Below, one piece after another: positions 41,936 to 50,649 of a DNA stretch of 64,000 nt. The stretch spans positions 372,001-436,000 of the forward strand of contig NZ_BJTG01000003.1 in NCBI RefSeq assembly GCF_013340205.1, in the 5' to 3' direction. The translations under genes were made by a program, and so were the position numbers. The notes under the pieces are model-generated. The model ran no database searches, was not told where the DNA came from, and saw only the letters and a list, made by a program, of their open reading frames with translations. The stretch is from Anaeromyxobacter diazotrophicus. GTDB taxonomy: Bacteria > Myxococcota > Myxococcia > Myxococcales > Anaeromyxobacteraceae. Numbering within the stretch: position 1 is the stretch's first letter; the number at the start of each line of letters is the position of its first letter.

Positions 41936-43102
41936 TCAGGGCAGCCGGACCACGAAGCACTTGAGGTAGTGCGTCTCCGGCACGCCCATGAGCACGGGGT
42001 GGTCGCGCCCGGCCCCGCGCTTCTCGAGGAGCTGCGCCGGGCGGCCGGCGTCGCGCGCGGCGTCGAGGACGACCTCCTCCAGCAGCGCCTCCGACATGTG
42101 GTAGCTGCACGAGGCCGTGACGAGGATCCCGCCGGGCTTCAGGATCTGCATCGCGCGGAGGTTGATCTCCTTGTAGCCGCGCCGGGCCGCCGGGAGCGCG
42201 TCCTTGTTCTTGGCGAACGCGGGCGGGTCGAGCACGACCAGGTCGTACTCCGGCTCGCGCTCCGAGGCGTCGCGCAGGAAGTCGAAGGCGTTGGCCTCGG
42301 CCACCTCCACGTTCTGGAGGCCGTTCAGGGCCACGTTGTCGCGGAGCTGCGCCGCCGCGGGCGCCTGCAGCTCGACGGCCGTGACGTGCTCGGCGCGGCC
42401 CGCGAGCTGCAGCGCGAAGGCCCCGGCGTAGCTGAAGCAGTCCAGGCACTTGCCGCGCGCGTAGGCGCCGGCCCGAAGGCGGTTCTCGCGCTGGTCGAGG
42501 AAGGCGCCGGTCTTCTGGCCCCCCAGCACGTCGAGGCGCATCCGCGCCGCGCCCTCGCGGTACTCGAGCGCCCCCGGCTCCTCGCCGCGCAGGACGCCCT
42601 TCACCTGCGGCAGCCCCTCGAGCTCCCGGACGCGGACGTCGTTGCGCTCGACGACCGAGCGGAGCCGCAGCCGGTCCCAGAGGAGATCGACCAGCAGCTG
42701 CTTGCGCGTCTCGGTGCCCGGCACCAGGGTCTGGAGCACCGCGACGTCGCCGAAGCGATCGATCACCAGCCCGGGGAGGAGGTCGGCCTCGCCGTGGACG
42801 AGGCGCACCGAGGGCTCGCCCGGGAAGGCCGCCTCGCGGAGCGCCACCGCGGAGGCGAGCCGCTCCGCGAAGAACTCCTCGTCGACCGGCACGTCCTCGC
42901 GGGTGAGGGTGCGGAGCGCGATCTTCGACCGCGCGGACCAGAAGGCCTTGCCGAGGAACCGGCCGCGGCCGTCCTTCATCGCGACCACTTCCCCCCCTCG
43001 CAGCCCGGCGGGCGCGCGATCGACGTCGCCCCGGTAGATCCAGGGGTGCCCGGCGGCGAGGCGATCGGCGCCGCGCCGGGTGATGGTGACGGTGGGTTCC
43101 AT
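41936..43102 (-). CDS. rlmI: RlmI-like 23S rRNA cytosine-C5 methyltransferase
   Basis: 388 residues. N-terminal PUA domain (TITRRGADRLAAGHPWIYRGDV), middle EEHEH-like region, C-terminal Rossmann methyltransferase with LDCFSYAGAFAL (motif I), DLVVLDPPAFAK (motif IV) and VTASCSY (motif VI with catalytic Cys). RlmI methylates C1962 of 23S rRNA in E. coli. Convergent with epmA (six-base gap) and divergent from norZ across 211 bases. A TAGGTT element at 43142-43147 may be its -10. Confidence 0.85.
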   Translation of the reverse strand: MEPTVTITRRGADRLAAGHPWIYRGDVDRAPAGLRGGEVVAMKDGRGRFLGKAFWSARSKIALRTLTREDVPVDEEFFAERLASAVALREAAFPGEPSVRLVHGEADLLPGLVIDRFGDVAVLQTLVPGTETRKQLLVDLLWDRLRLRSVVERNDVRVRELEGLPQVKGVLRGEEPGALEYREGAARMRLDVLGGQKTGAFLDQRENRLRAGAYARGKCLDCFSYAGAFALQLAGRAEHVTAVELQAPAAAQLRDNVALNGLQNVEVAEANAFDFLRDASEREPEYDLVVLDPPAFAKNKDALPAARRGYKEINLRAMQILKPGGILVTASCSYHMSEALLEEVVLDAARDAGRPAQLLEKRGAGRDHPVLMGVPETHYLKCFVVRLP

Positions 43103-43313
43103 GGGAGCAGGGCCTGGGGGCGAAGGGTCGGAGACCTGCGGAACCTAGACCAGCGGCGCGCAGGCACGCAACCGACCCGTGCCCGGGGAGGCGGACGCCC
43201 GGGCGCCGGGAGGGGAGGCGGCGCGCGGCGAGCGGTCGTGTCGTCCCCCGGTGTGCGCGCCGGAGGAGGCACCCTAGATTTGCACCGCCGCCCACCCGAC
43301 CCGGGAGAAGCGC

Positions 43314-45707
43314 ATGCTCCACGCCTATCGAGCTCACTGGATCGCCCTGCTCGCGGTCACCGCCGGCGGGCTGGCCGTGATCGCCGCCTACGCGCCGCGG
43401 ATCGAGGCGACCGCGCCGCCGATCCCGGAGCAGGTGGTCGGCCCGCGCGGCGAGGTGGTGCTCGACGGCGCGGCCATCCGGCGCGGGCAGAACGCCTGGC
43501 AGTCGATCGGCGGGGAGGAGGTGGGGTCGGTCTGGGGGCACGGCGCCTACGTCGCGCCCGACTGGAGCGCCGACTGGCTGCACCGCGAGAGCGTCTTCGT
43601 CCTCGACGGCTGGGCGCGGGCGGCGGGGGCGAAGAGCTACGAGGCGCTGGCGCCCGAGCGGCGCGCGGCGCTGCGCGAGCGCCTGCGGGAGCAGATGCGG
43701 ACGAACACCTACGACGCGAGCACGGGGAAGGTGACGCTCGGCGCCGAGCGGGCGGAGGCCTTCTCCGCCAACGCCGCGCACTACGCGCGGGTGTTCCGCG
43801 ACGGCCAGGACGCCTACGCGATCCCGCGGGGCGCCCTCTCGGACCCGGGCAAGCTGCGGGATCTCGCCGCGTTCTTCTGGTGGACGAGCTGGGCGGCGGG
43901 GACCCAGCGCCCGGGCGAGGAGGTGACCTACACCCAGAACTGGCCGCACGAGCCGCTCATCGGGAACCGGCCCACGGGCGAGGCGCTGGTGTGGAGCGTG
44001 GTGTCGTTCGTGCTGCTGCTGGCCGGGATCGGCGCGCTCGTCTGGTACCAGGGCGGGCGGGAGGAGCACGGCCAGCTGGCCAGCGCGCTGCCCGAGCGCG
44101 ATCCGCTCTTCGGGCTCGAGCCGACGCCCTCGCAGCGCGCGACCGTGAAGTACTTCTGGGTGGTGGCGGCGCTGTTCGTGGTGCAGATCGCGCTCGGCGC
44201 GGTGACCGCCCACTACGGGGTGGAAGGGGCGGGGTTCTACGGCTTCCCGCTCGCGGACGTTCTCCCGTACTCGGTCGCGCGGACCTGGCACACCCAGCTC
44301 GGGATCTTCTGGATCGCGACCGCGTGGCTGGCGACGGGCCTCTACGTCGGCCCGGCCGTGAGCGGGTTCGAGCCCAAGGGGCAGCGCGCGCTGGTCAACG
44401 TGCTGTTCGCGTGCCTGCTCGTCATCGTCGTCGGATCGCTCGCGGGGGAGTGGCTCTCGGTGAAGCAGCGGCTCGGCGGCGACTCCTGGTACTGGTTCGG
44501 ACACCAGGGCTACGAGTACGTGGACCTCGGCCGGTTCTGGCAGATCTTCCTCTTCGCGGGCCTGTTCATCTGGCTCTTCCTCATGGCGCGGGCGCTGTGG
44601 CCGGTGCTGCGGCGGGGCGCGGACTCGATGGACTCGGACCAGGCCGCCCCCGCCGCGGCGGTGGCCCGCGCGCCGCTGGGGCCCGGCGCCGACACCCGGC
44701 CGCTGCTCGGCCTCTTCCTCCTGTCGGCGGTCGCCATCGCGCTGTTCTACGGGGCCGGGCTCATGTACGGGCAGCACAGCCACCTGGCCATGGTCGAGTA
44801 CTGGCGCTGGTGGGTGGTGCACCTGTGGGTCGAGGGGTTCTTCGAGGTCTTCGCGACGGTCGTGATCGCGTTCCTGTTCGTGCGGCTCAAGCTGCTCGAG
44901 GTGCACAAGGCCACCACCGCCGTCTTCTTCTCGACCGCCATCTTCCTCGCCGGCGGCATCATCGGGACCTTCCACCACCTGTACTTCTCCGGGACGCCCT
45001 CCGGCGTGCTGGCGCTGGGCGCCGTCTTCAGCGCGTTCGAGGTGGTCCCGCTCGTGCTGGTGGGCCTCGAGGTGTGGCAGAACGTGCGGCTGGCGCGCGC
45101 CAAGGACTGGCTGGCCGCATACCGCTGGCCCATCTACTACTTCGTCGCCGTCGCCTTCTGGAACCTGGTCGGCGCCGGGCTGTTCGGCTTCTTCATCAAC
45201 CCGCCCATCGCGCTCTATTACATGCAGGGGCTCAACACGACCCCCGTGCACGGGCACACCGCGCTCTTCGGCGTGTACGGCATGCTCGGCATCGGGCTCA
45301 TGCTCTTCTGCCTGCGCGCGCTGCGCCCCGGGGCGGCCTGGAAGAGCTGGCCGCTGGCGCTCTCGTTCTGGCTCATCAACGGCGGCCTGGCGCTGATGGT
45401 GCTGCTGTCGGTGCTGCCGGTCGGGCTCATGCAGGCGTGGGCCTCGGTCGAGGTCGGGACCTGGTGGGCGCGGTCGGCCGAGTTCATGAAGACCCCGCTC
45501 ATGGACACGCTCCGCTGGCTGCGCGTGCCGGGCGACACGATCTTCGCGGTGGGCGCGCTCGTCCTCGGCTGGTTCGTGCTGGGCCTCGCCACCGGCTGGT
45601 CGCTGGAGCGCGGCGGGTCCGTCGAGGCCGGCTCGACCGAGGTGAAGCTCGGCGGTGGCTCGGTGCCGGGCGCGGCGCGCGCGGCGCCGGAGGACGGGCG
45701 CCGTTAG
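43314..45707 (+). CDS. norZ: Quinol-dependent nitric oxide reductase (qNOR)
   Basis: 797 residues, 14 helices, fused NorC-like N-terminus without CxxC haem and NorB-like core. N-terminal periplasmic domain has GQNAWQSIGGEEVGSVWGHGAYVAPDWSADWLHRE. Metal ligands: haem His in ARTWHTQLG, FeB His and Glu in HLWVEGFFEVFA, paired His in GTFHHLYF, His pair in PVHGHTALFG. It reduces NO to N2O with quinol. SD GGGAG. A TAGATT at 43275-43280 may be the -10. No nitrite reductase or NO sensor gene adjoins it, so it is probably a detoxification enzyme. Confidence 0.95.
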   Translation: MLHAYRAHWIALLAVTAGGLAVIAAYAPRIEATAPPIPEQVVGPRGEVVLDGAAIRRGQNAWQSIGGEEVGSVWGHGAYVAPDWSADWLHRESVFVLDGWARAAGAKSYEALAPERRAALRERLREQMRTNTYDASTGKVTLGAERAEAFSANAAHYARVFRDGQDAYAIPRGALSDPGKLRDLAAFFWWTSWAAGTQRPGEEVTYTQNWPHEPLIGNRPTGEALVWSVVSFVLLLAGIGALVWYQGGREEHGQLASALPERDPLFGLEPTPSQRATVKYFWVVAALFVVQIALGAVTAHYGVEGAGFYGFPLADVLPYSVARTWHTQLGIFWIATAWLATGLYVGPAVSGFEPKGQRALVNVLFACLLVIVVGSLAGEWLSVKQRLGGDSWYWFGHQGYEYVDLGRFWQIFLFAGLFIWLFLMARALWPVLRRGADSMDSDQAAPAAAVARAPLGPGADTRPLLGLFLLSAVAIALFYGAGLMYGQHSHLAMVEYWRWWVVHLWVEGFFEVFATVVIAFLFVRLKLLEVHKATTAVFFSTAIFLAGGIIGTFHHLYFSGTPSGVLALGAVFSAFEVVPLVLVGLEVWQNVRLARAKDWLAAYRWPIYYFVAVAFWNLVGAGLFGFFINPPIALYYMQGLNTTPVHGHTALFGVYGMLGIGLMLFCLRALRPGAAWKSWPLALSFWLINGGLALMVLLSVLPVGLMQAWASVEVGTWWARSAEFMKTPLMDTLRWLRVPGDTIFAVGALVLGWFVLGLATGWSLERGGSVEAGSTEVKLGGGSVPGAARAAPEDGRR

Positions 45708-45748
45708 CGGCCCCGCAAAAGGAGCAGCCGGCGGACGCCCCGTCCGGG

Positions 45749-45754
45749 TATGAT
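45749..45754 (+). promoter_or_regulatory. -10 element TATGAT of the outer-membrane barrel gene
   Basis: TATGAT, near-consensus, 65 bases before the ATG at 45820; no convincing -35 partner. The 5' leader is about 60 bases with a weak GGGGAA Shine-Dalgarno. Confidence 0.45.
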
Positions 45755-45819
45755 GCGCGCCGCGCCGCCCAGGCGAGCGCTGCGGCGACAGGCTCGCGCC
45801 GCACACCACGGGGAACCGC

Positions 45820-46437
45820 ATGCGAAACCTCTCGAAGGCCCTCGTCGCGCTCGCGCTCGCGCTCGGCGCGGCAGGCGCGCAGGCCCAGGTGCAGTCGCCG
45901 ACGTCCCACCGGCACGACGGCTTCTACCTAAGGCTCGACCTGGGCCTCGGCTACATGCACCAGAAGGAGCCTCAGACCGGCGGAGACCTCGAGATCTCCG
46001 GTGCGGCGGGCGAGTTCGGCGTGGCCGTCGGCGGGGCGCTCCAGGACAACCTCATCCTGGCCGGTCACCTGTTCGGCATGTCCATCAGCGACCCGAAGGT
46101 CTCGGTGGGCGGCGTCCAGCAGGCGTCCAGCCTGTCGAGCTCGACGCTCGTCGGGATCGGCCCCCAGCTCACCTACTACTTCATGCCGGCCAACGTGTAC
46201 GTGTCCGGCACGCTCGCCTTGACCCGCCTCTCGACGCGCAACAGCGGCGTCGACGGCAACTCGGAGTGGGGCGGCGGGCTGCAGCTCGCGGTCGGCAAGG
46301 AGTGGTGGGTGAGCGACGACTGGGGCCTCGGCGTCGCGGCCCAGCTCTTCGGGTCGTCGAACAAGGACCAGGGCACGAACGCCCCGACCATCTCGACCTG
46401 GGGCGCCGCGGTCGCCTTCTCGGCCACCTACAACTAG
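45820..46437 (+). CDS. Small outer-membrane beta-barrel protein
   Basis: 205 residues. Signal peptide cut at AQA (residue 22), then an eight-to-ten-strand barrel pattern: FYLRLDLGLGYMHQKE, EFGVAVGGALQDNLILAGHLFG, TLVGIGPQLTYYFMPANVYVSG, and a final strand AVAFSATYN. Resembles the OmpA/OmpW-like 'outer membrane beta-barrel' group. Function unknown. Convergent with the Old Yellow Enzyme gene, five bases apart. Confidence 0.75.
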   Translation: MRNLSKALVALALALGAAGAQAQVQSPTSHRHDGFYLRLDLGLGYMHQKEPQTGGDLEISGAAGEFGVAVGGALQDNLILAGHLFGMSISDPKVSVGGVQQASSLSSSTLVGIGPQLTYYFMPANVYVSGTLALTRLSTRNSGVDGNSEWGGGLQLAVGKEWWVSDDWGLGVAAQLFGSSNKDQGTNAPTISTWGAAVAFSATYN

Positions 46438-46442
46438 CGCTC

Positions 46443-47501
46443 CTACTTCGCGCGCTCGTACTGGACCGGCCACGCCGGCTGCGCCCGCAGGCGCGGCGCG
46501 GCGTGGAGCGGCCAGTACGGGTCGCGCAGGAGCTCGCGGGCGAGCAGCACCAGATCGGCCTGACCGGTGCGCAGCACGTGCTCCGCCTGCTCCGGGGCGG
46601 TGATCATCCCGACCGCCCCGGTGGCCACGCCCGCCTCCCGCCGGATCTTCTCCGCGAACTGCGCCTGGTAGCCGGGGCCGGCCGGCACCTGGGCGGTCGC
46701 GACCAGGCCGCCGGAGGAGGTGTCGACGAGGTCCACCCCGAGCTCCTTCACGGCGCGCGCCAGGCCCACCGTCTCGTCGGGGCTCCAGCCGCCCTCGGCC
46801 CAGTCGGTGGCGGAGACGCGGAGGAGGAGCGGCAGCCGCTCCGGCCAGACCCGACGCACGGCGGTCACCAGCTCGCGGGTGAGGCGGGTCCGGTGCTCGA
46901 ACGAGCCGCCCCACCGGTCCTCCCGCCGGTTCGAGAGCGGCGAGAGGAACTGGTGGGCCAGGTAGCCGTGCGCCGCGTGCAGCTCGAGGGCGCGGAACCC
47001 GGCCTCGCGCGCGCGGCGCGCGGCCGCCGCGAACGCCTCGACGACGCCGGCGATGCCCGCCTCGTCGAGCGCCCGCGGCACGGCGTACCCCGGCGCGAAG
47101 GGCAGCGCGCTCGGCGCGACCACCTCCCAGCCGCCCTGGCCCACCGGGAGCGGCGCGCCGCCCGCCTCCCAGGGCGGCCGCACGCTCGCCTTGCGCCCGG
47201 CGTGGGCGAGCTGCAGGCACGCCACCGCGCCGTGCTGCTCGACGAAGCGGACGATCCGGGCGAGCGGCGCGATCTGCTCGTCGTTCCACAGGCCCAGGTC
47301 GCCCGGCGAGATGCGCCCGCGCGCCTCGACCGCCGTCGCCTCGAAGATCACCAGCCCCGCGCCGCCGACGGCCCGGCTCCCCAGGTGGACGAGGTGCCAG
47401 TCGTTCGCCACGCCCTCCTGCGCCGAGTACTGGCACATGGGAGAGACTGCGATGCGGTTCCTGAGCGTGACGTCGCGGAGGGCGAGCGGGTCGAAGAGCA
47501 T
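46443..47501 (-). CDS. NADH:flavin oxidoreductase, Old Yellow Enzyme (YqjM-like)
   Basis: 352 residues, FMN TIM barrel. LRNRIAVSPMCQYSA (with YqjM-type Cys), LQLAHAGRKAS, substrate-binding HAAHGYLAHQFLSPLSNRRxDRWGGS and RVSATDW. Reduces activated C=C bonds of enones and nitro-olefins with NAD(P)H. ATG at 47501 gives the family N-terminus MLFDPLALRDVTLRNR; 13 upstream codons are not conserved. Divergent from the amine oxidase gene across 50 bases, which contain TTGCGC-17-TCAGAT on this strand. Confidence 0.92.
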   Translation of the reverse strand: MLFDPLALRDVTLRNRIAVSPMCQYSAQEGVANDWHLVHLGSRAVGGAGLVIFEATAVEARGRISPGDLGLWNDEQIAPLARIVRFVEQHGAVACLQLAHAGRKASVRPPWEAGGAPLPVGQGGWEVVAPSALPFAPGYAVPRALDEAGIAGVVEAFAAAARRAREAGFRALELHAAHGYLAHQFLSPLSNRREDRWGGSFEHRTRLTRELVTAVRRVWPERLPLLLRVSATDWAEGGWSPDETVGLARAVKELGVDLVDTSSGGLVATAQVPAGPGYQAQFAEKIRREAGVATGAVGMITAPEQAEHVLRTGQADLVLLARELLRDPYWPLHAAPRLRAQPAWPVQYERAK

Positions 47502-47551
47502 CCCCCGATCTGACGGCTGCCCCGGCCCGCGCGCAAGCACAAGTTGTCCGC

Positions 47552-48859
47552 ATGCGCTCCTCCTCGCGCGCCGTCCTCGTGCTGGGCGCCGGCGCGGCCG
47601 GGCTCGCGGCGGGGCGGGCGCTCGCCCGCGCCGGGCTGCGCGTCACCGTGGTCGAGGCGCGCCCGCGCTGGGGCGGGCGCGTCGACACCCGGCGCGACGC
47701 CCGCCTCGGCGTGGCCGTGGAGGGCGGGGCGGAGTTCGTACACGGCCGGCCGCGGCCGATCGCGCGGCTGGCGCGCGAGGGGCGGGTCGCCCTGCGCGAG
47801 ATCGACGGGCGGGTGGTGGCGCTCGACCGCGGGCGGCTCCGCCCCGCGGACCGCGCCTTCGCGCGGATGGAGCGGCTGCTCGAGCTGGGCGACGGGGAGG
47901 GGCCGTTCTCGGAGGTGCTGGCCCGGCCGGAGGCGCGGCGCGCCCCGCGGCTCGTGCGCGAGCTCGCCCGCGGCTTCGTGACCGGCTACTACCTCGCCGA
48001 TCCGCGGCGCCAGAGCCGGGCCGCGCTGCGCGCCATGACCGCCGCCGAGGAGGCGATCGAGGCCGATCGCGCGTTCCGCGCCGTGGAGGGGCAGGCCGCG
48101 CTGCTGGCCCCGCTGGCGCGCGCGGTCGAGCGCGGCGCCGAGCTGCGCCTCGCCACGCGCGCGGTCGAGGTGCGCTGGCGCCCGGGCGCGGTCGAGCTCC
48201 GCGCGCGCGGCCCGGCGGGTGCGCCGGTGGCGCTCCGCGCCGAGCGCCTCGTCTGCACCCTGCCGGCGGGGCTCCTCGCCGCCGGCGCGGTCCGGTTCCT
48301 CCCCGACCTGCGCGCCGCTCGCCGCGCGGCGGCGCGGCTCGAGATGGGGCCGGTGGTGAAGATCCTGCTGCGGTTCCGCCGCCGGTTCTGGGCGGAGCGG
48401 GGCGGCGCCACGCCTCCCTGGCCCGACCTCGCCTTCGCGCTCGGCCCGTCCCTCCCGGTGCAGACCTTCTGGACGCTCCAGCCGCTCGAGGCGCCGGTGC
48501 TCGTCGGCTGGGCGGGAGGGCCGAACGCGGCGCGGCTCACCGGGCGCCCGGCGCGGGCGATCCTCGGCGCCGCGCTCGCCTCGCTGGCGCGCGGCTTCGG
48601 CCGGCCGCGGGCGGCGCTCGAGGACCTGCTCGACGGCGCCGAGGTCGTCGACTGGCCCCAGGACCCGCTCGCCGGGGGCGGCTACGCCGTCTTCCCACCC
48701 GGCACGAGCGCGGTGCCGGAGGAGCTCGCGCGCCCGATCGACGGCACGATCTTCCTGGCCGGCGAGGCGACGGTGCTCGGCGCGGCGGGCACCGTCCACG
48801 GCGCGATCGAGAGCGGCGAGCGCGCGGCGCGGCAGGTGCTCGCGACGTTCGTGGGGTGA
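47552..48859 (+). CDS. FAD-dependent amine oxidase-type oxidoreductase
   Basis: 435 residues. Dinucleotide motif VLVLGAGAAGLAAGRALARAG with acidic VVEARPRWGGR, the amine oxidase family extension, substrate domain in the middle and the C-terminal FAD contact GTIFLAGEATVLGAAGTVHGAIESG. Similar to polyamine/monoamine oxidases and to flavoproteins of unknown substrate. No signal peptide, so cytoplasmic. Starts without Shine-Dalgarno. Confidence 0.85.
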   Translation: MRSSSRAVLVLGAGAAGLAAGRALARAGLRVTVVEARPRWGGRVDTRRDARLGVAVEGGAEFVHGRPRPIARLAREGRVALREIDGRVVALDRGRLRPADRAFARMERLLELGDGEGPFSEVLARPEARRAPRLVRELARGFVTGYYLADPRRQSRAALRAMTAAEEAIEADRAFRAVEGQAALLAPLARAVERGAELRLATRAVEVRWRPGAVELRARGPAGAPVALRAERLVCTLPAGLLAAGAVRFLPDLRAARRAAARLEMGPVVKILLRFRRRFWAERGGATPPWPDLAFALGPSLPVQTFWTLQPLEAPVLVGWAGGPNAARLTGRPARAILGAALASLARGFGRPRAALEDLLDGAEVVDWPQDPLAGGGYAVFPPGTSAVPEELARPIDGTIFLAGEATVLGAAGTVHGAIESGERAARQVLATFVG

Positions 48860-48910
48860 GGGCGGCCGGGCGCCCCGAGGACGGCCGCGGTGCGATCCCC
48901 CGCCTCGGGT

Positions 48911-50290
48911 TCACGCTTAGCGGACCCAGCGCTCATCCTCAGGCCGAGTCGCCGGCCTCGCGACCCCCACCGCCGCCGGCGCAGGCCGGCGCCGAGGCGT
49001 GAGGAGGCGCCTTCGCAGCGAACCGCGCCATCCGGGCGACTCCGAAGAACTCGCGCGCCGCGAGCTGGTTGTGAACCCGGCAAACGACCCGAAGGTTCTC
49101 GACCGTCGACTCCCCGCCGCGCGCGACCGGCAGGACGTGGTCGAGCTCGAGCCGCGTCGTCGAGCCGCAAACCCCGCCCGATGCGACGGGCCACTGGCAG
49201 CAACCGCCGTCGCGCGCCCATACCGCGCGCTTCACCGCGGCCGGGGTGTGCCGCGGACGGGAGGAGAGGCGCGGGGCCGTCTCCCGCGGCTTTGCCACGA
49301 GCCCCTTCCGCTTCGCCTTCGCGGCGAGGAGGAGGTCGAGGCCCGCCTCCAGCACCGCCTCGGTGCTCGCCCCCGGGTGGCTGTGTGAGAGGGCGTCGCG
49401 CGCCGCGGCGAGCTTTGCGAGGAAGCGCTTCGAGACGGTGAAGTGGAGGCGGCGCAGCTCGGCGGTGAGCGGTTCGATCTCGTCGGGCGACGGCGCGGCG
49501 ACCCGTTCGGGTTGGTTTTCCGGATGAACTGCTTGAGCGAAATCAACGGCCTTGGCCTGCGGAGCCGCCGGCGCGGAGGCGGGCGCCGCCACCGCCGCCG
49601 AGACCAGCTCCGGAGCGGCCCGCGCCGCCGAGCAGCGCACCGCCGTCACGACCTCCCGCCGCGGCGCGACCTCGGCCGGGCGCAGCTCCGCCGCCACCTC
49701 CTTCGCCTCCTGCTTCGAGGCGTGGAAGAAGCGCGGCACGACCTCGGCCCGGTTCTCCGGCGTGATGACCTTCGCCAGCTCGGCCACGTTCGAGAGACAC
49801 AGCCGGCCATCGCGGAGGGGCTCGATGAGCTCCGGGTAGCTCTGGAGCAGTTCGGCTGCGGTCTTGCGGTAGAACGCGGCGCCCTTGGAGAGCCCCAGCT
49901 CGCGGTGGAGGAAGTAGAAGCAGCTCGTGTACCCGAGCTCGAGCCACCGCCGCTCGCGGTCAAACGCCGAGAGGGCGACGAGGAAGTCGGCCAGGGCGTG
50001 CTGCTCGCGGCGGAGAAGGTCGGCGAGGAGGCGGGAGAGGTCTTTCGCGTCGGTCATACCGACAGTGTCTCACGCGTCTTCGCGACCTCCCCAGGCGCAC
50101 GCGGTAGCGCCGTGGCGCGGGGAAGTGGTGGTCGGGTCGAGAACGGGTTCATCGGGCGCGTGCGTGGCTGGGTGGGCGCCTGGCGCTGCGAGAGAGGCCT
50201 TCGCGCGAGGGGCGCGCCCGCGGAGCGCGCCGAGCGCGCATTCGCGTCAAGCGCGGCTTATCGTGAACCCCAACTGGTAGTCACGCTTAG
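48911..50290 (+). repeat. 10-base direct repeats TCACGCTTAG flanking the second HNH gene
   Basis: Identical TCACGCTTAG at 48911-48920 and 50281-50290, bracketing 1.36 kb that contains only the HNH gene and its promoter region. The sequence is AT-rich compared with its surroundings. It could be a target-site duplication; the coordinates span both copies. Confidence 0.4.
48939..50057 (-). CDS. HNH endonuclease-domain protein (second copy)
   Basis: 372 residues. Helical N-terminal region beginning MTDAKDLSRLLADLLRREQHALADFLVALSAFD with LGYTSCFYFLHRELGLSKGAAFYRKTAAELL, an Ala-rich linker (150-190), then the HNH site: CQWPV...CGSTTRLELDHVLPVARGGESTVENLRVVCRVHNQL (Asp-His, Asn, His). TCGGTATGACCGA, a perfect inverted repeat, spans the start codon, and no Shine-Dalgarno is present. 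Shares an upstream module with the HNH gene at 27311. Role unknown. Confidence 0.8.
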   Translation of the reverse strand: MTDAKDLSRLLADLLRREQHALADFLVALSAFDRERRWLELGYTSCFYFLHRELGLSKGAAFYRKTAAELLQSYPELIEPLRDGRLCLSNVAELAKVITPENRAEVVPRFFHASKQEAKEVAAELRPAEVAPRREVVTAVRCSAARAAPELVSAAVAAPASAPAAPQAKAVDFAQAVHPENQPERVAAPSPDEIEPLTAELRRLHFTVSKRFLAKLAAARDALSHSHPGASTEAVLEAGLDLLLAAKAKRKGLVAKPRETAPRLSSRPRHTPAAVKRAVWARDGGCCQWPVASGGVCGSTTRLELDHVLPVARGGESTVENLRVVCRVHNQLAAREFFGVARMARFAAKAPPHASAPACAGGGGGREAGDSA

Positions 50291-50341
50291 TGCGTTTGCG
50301 TTGCGTCCGGGACGCCTCGCCCACCACCGTGCGCCGCGAGT

Positions 50342-50557
50342 CCCCGTAAGCCGGACCACGCCCCGCCGTCTCGCACGCGCGGCCCCGCCTCGCGTGCGAC
50401 GCCCCAACTTCCAGGAGCGCCAGTCCACCGCGGCCCCGCCCGCCCACCTGCCGCGCCCCTCTCTGCCGAACACCGACTGCCCGCGCGCAACCGCTCCGAA
50501 CATCGGACGGGGTTGCGCGGGCCCCCAGCCCTCTCCCCGCTGCGCGGGGCGAGGGAG
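50342..50557. repeat. HNH-upstream module, copy 2
   Basis: Counterpart of 29130-29358, with CCCCGTAAGCCGG, GACGCCCC-N2-CTTC, CCTGCCGCGCCC and the closing CCCTCTCCCCGC...GCGGGGCGAGGGAG. It lies 285 bases upstream of the second HNH gene. The whole stretch 50058-50649 contains no gene I can support. Confidence 0.6.
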
Positions 50558-50632
50558 GATGTCCGCGAACATCGAACGGGGTTGCGCAGCCCCCCGGCCG
50601 TCTCCCCGCGACGAGGGAGAAGAGAGGAGACC
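50498..50632 (+). repeat. Tandem duplication, 69-base period
   Basis: GAACATCGGACGGGGTTGCG at 50498 is repeated as GAACATCGAACGGGGTTGCG at 50567, each followed by a CCCCC, then a TCTCCCCGC...CGAGGGAG hairpin segment. The second copy is slightly shortened. The right end is 17 bases from the stop of the peptidase gene, so it could act as its terminator. Confidence 0.7.
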
Positions 50633-50649
50633 CGCGGGAGGCGGCGCCC

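Noticed and set aside
43268-43287. Possible sigma54 promoter before norZ (GGCAC ... TTGCA)
   Set aside because: The GG and GC doublets are separated by 12 bases instead of the required 10.
41853-45821. 1322-codon minus-strand frame
   Set aside because: Covers norZ and rlmI antisense; composition of a shadow frame.
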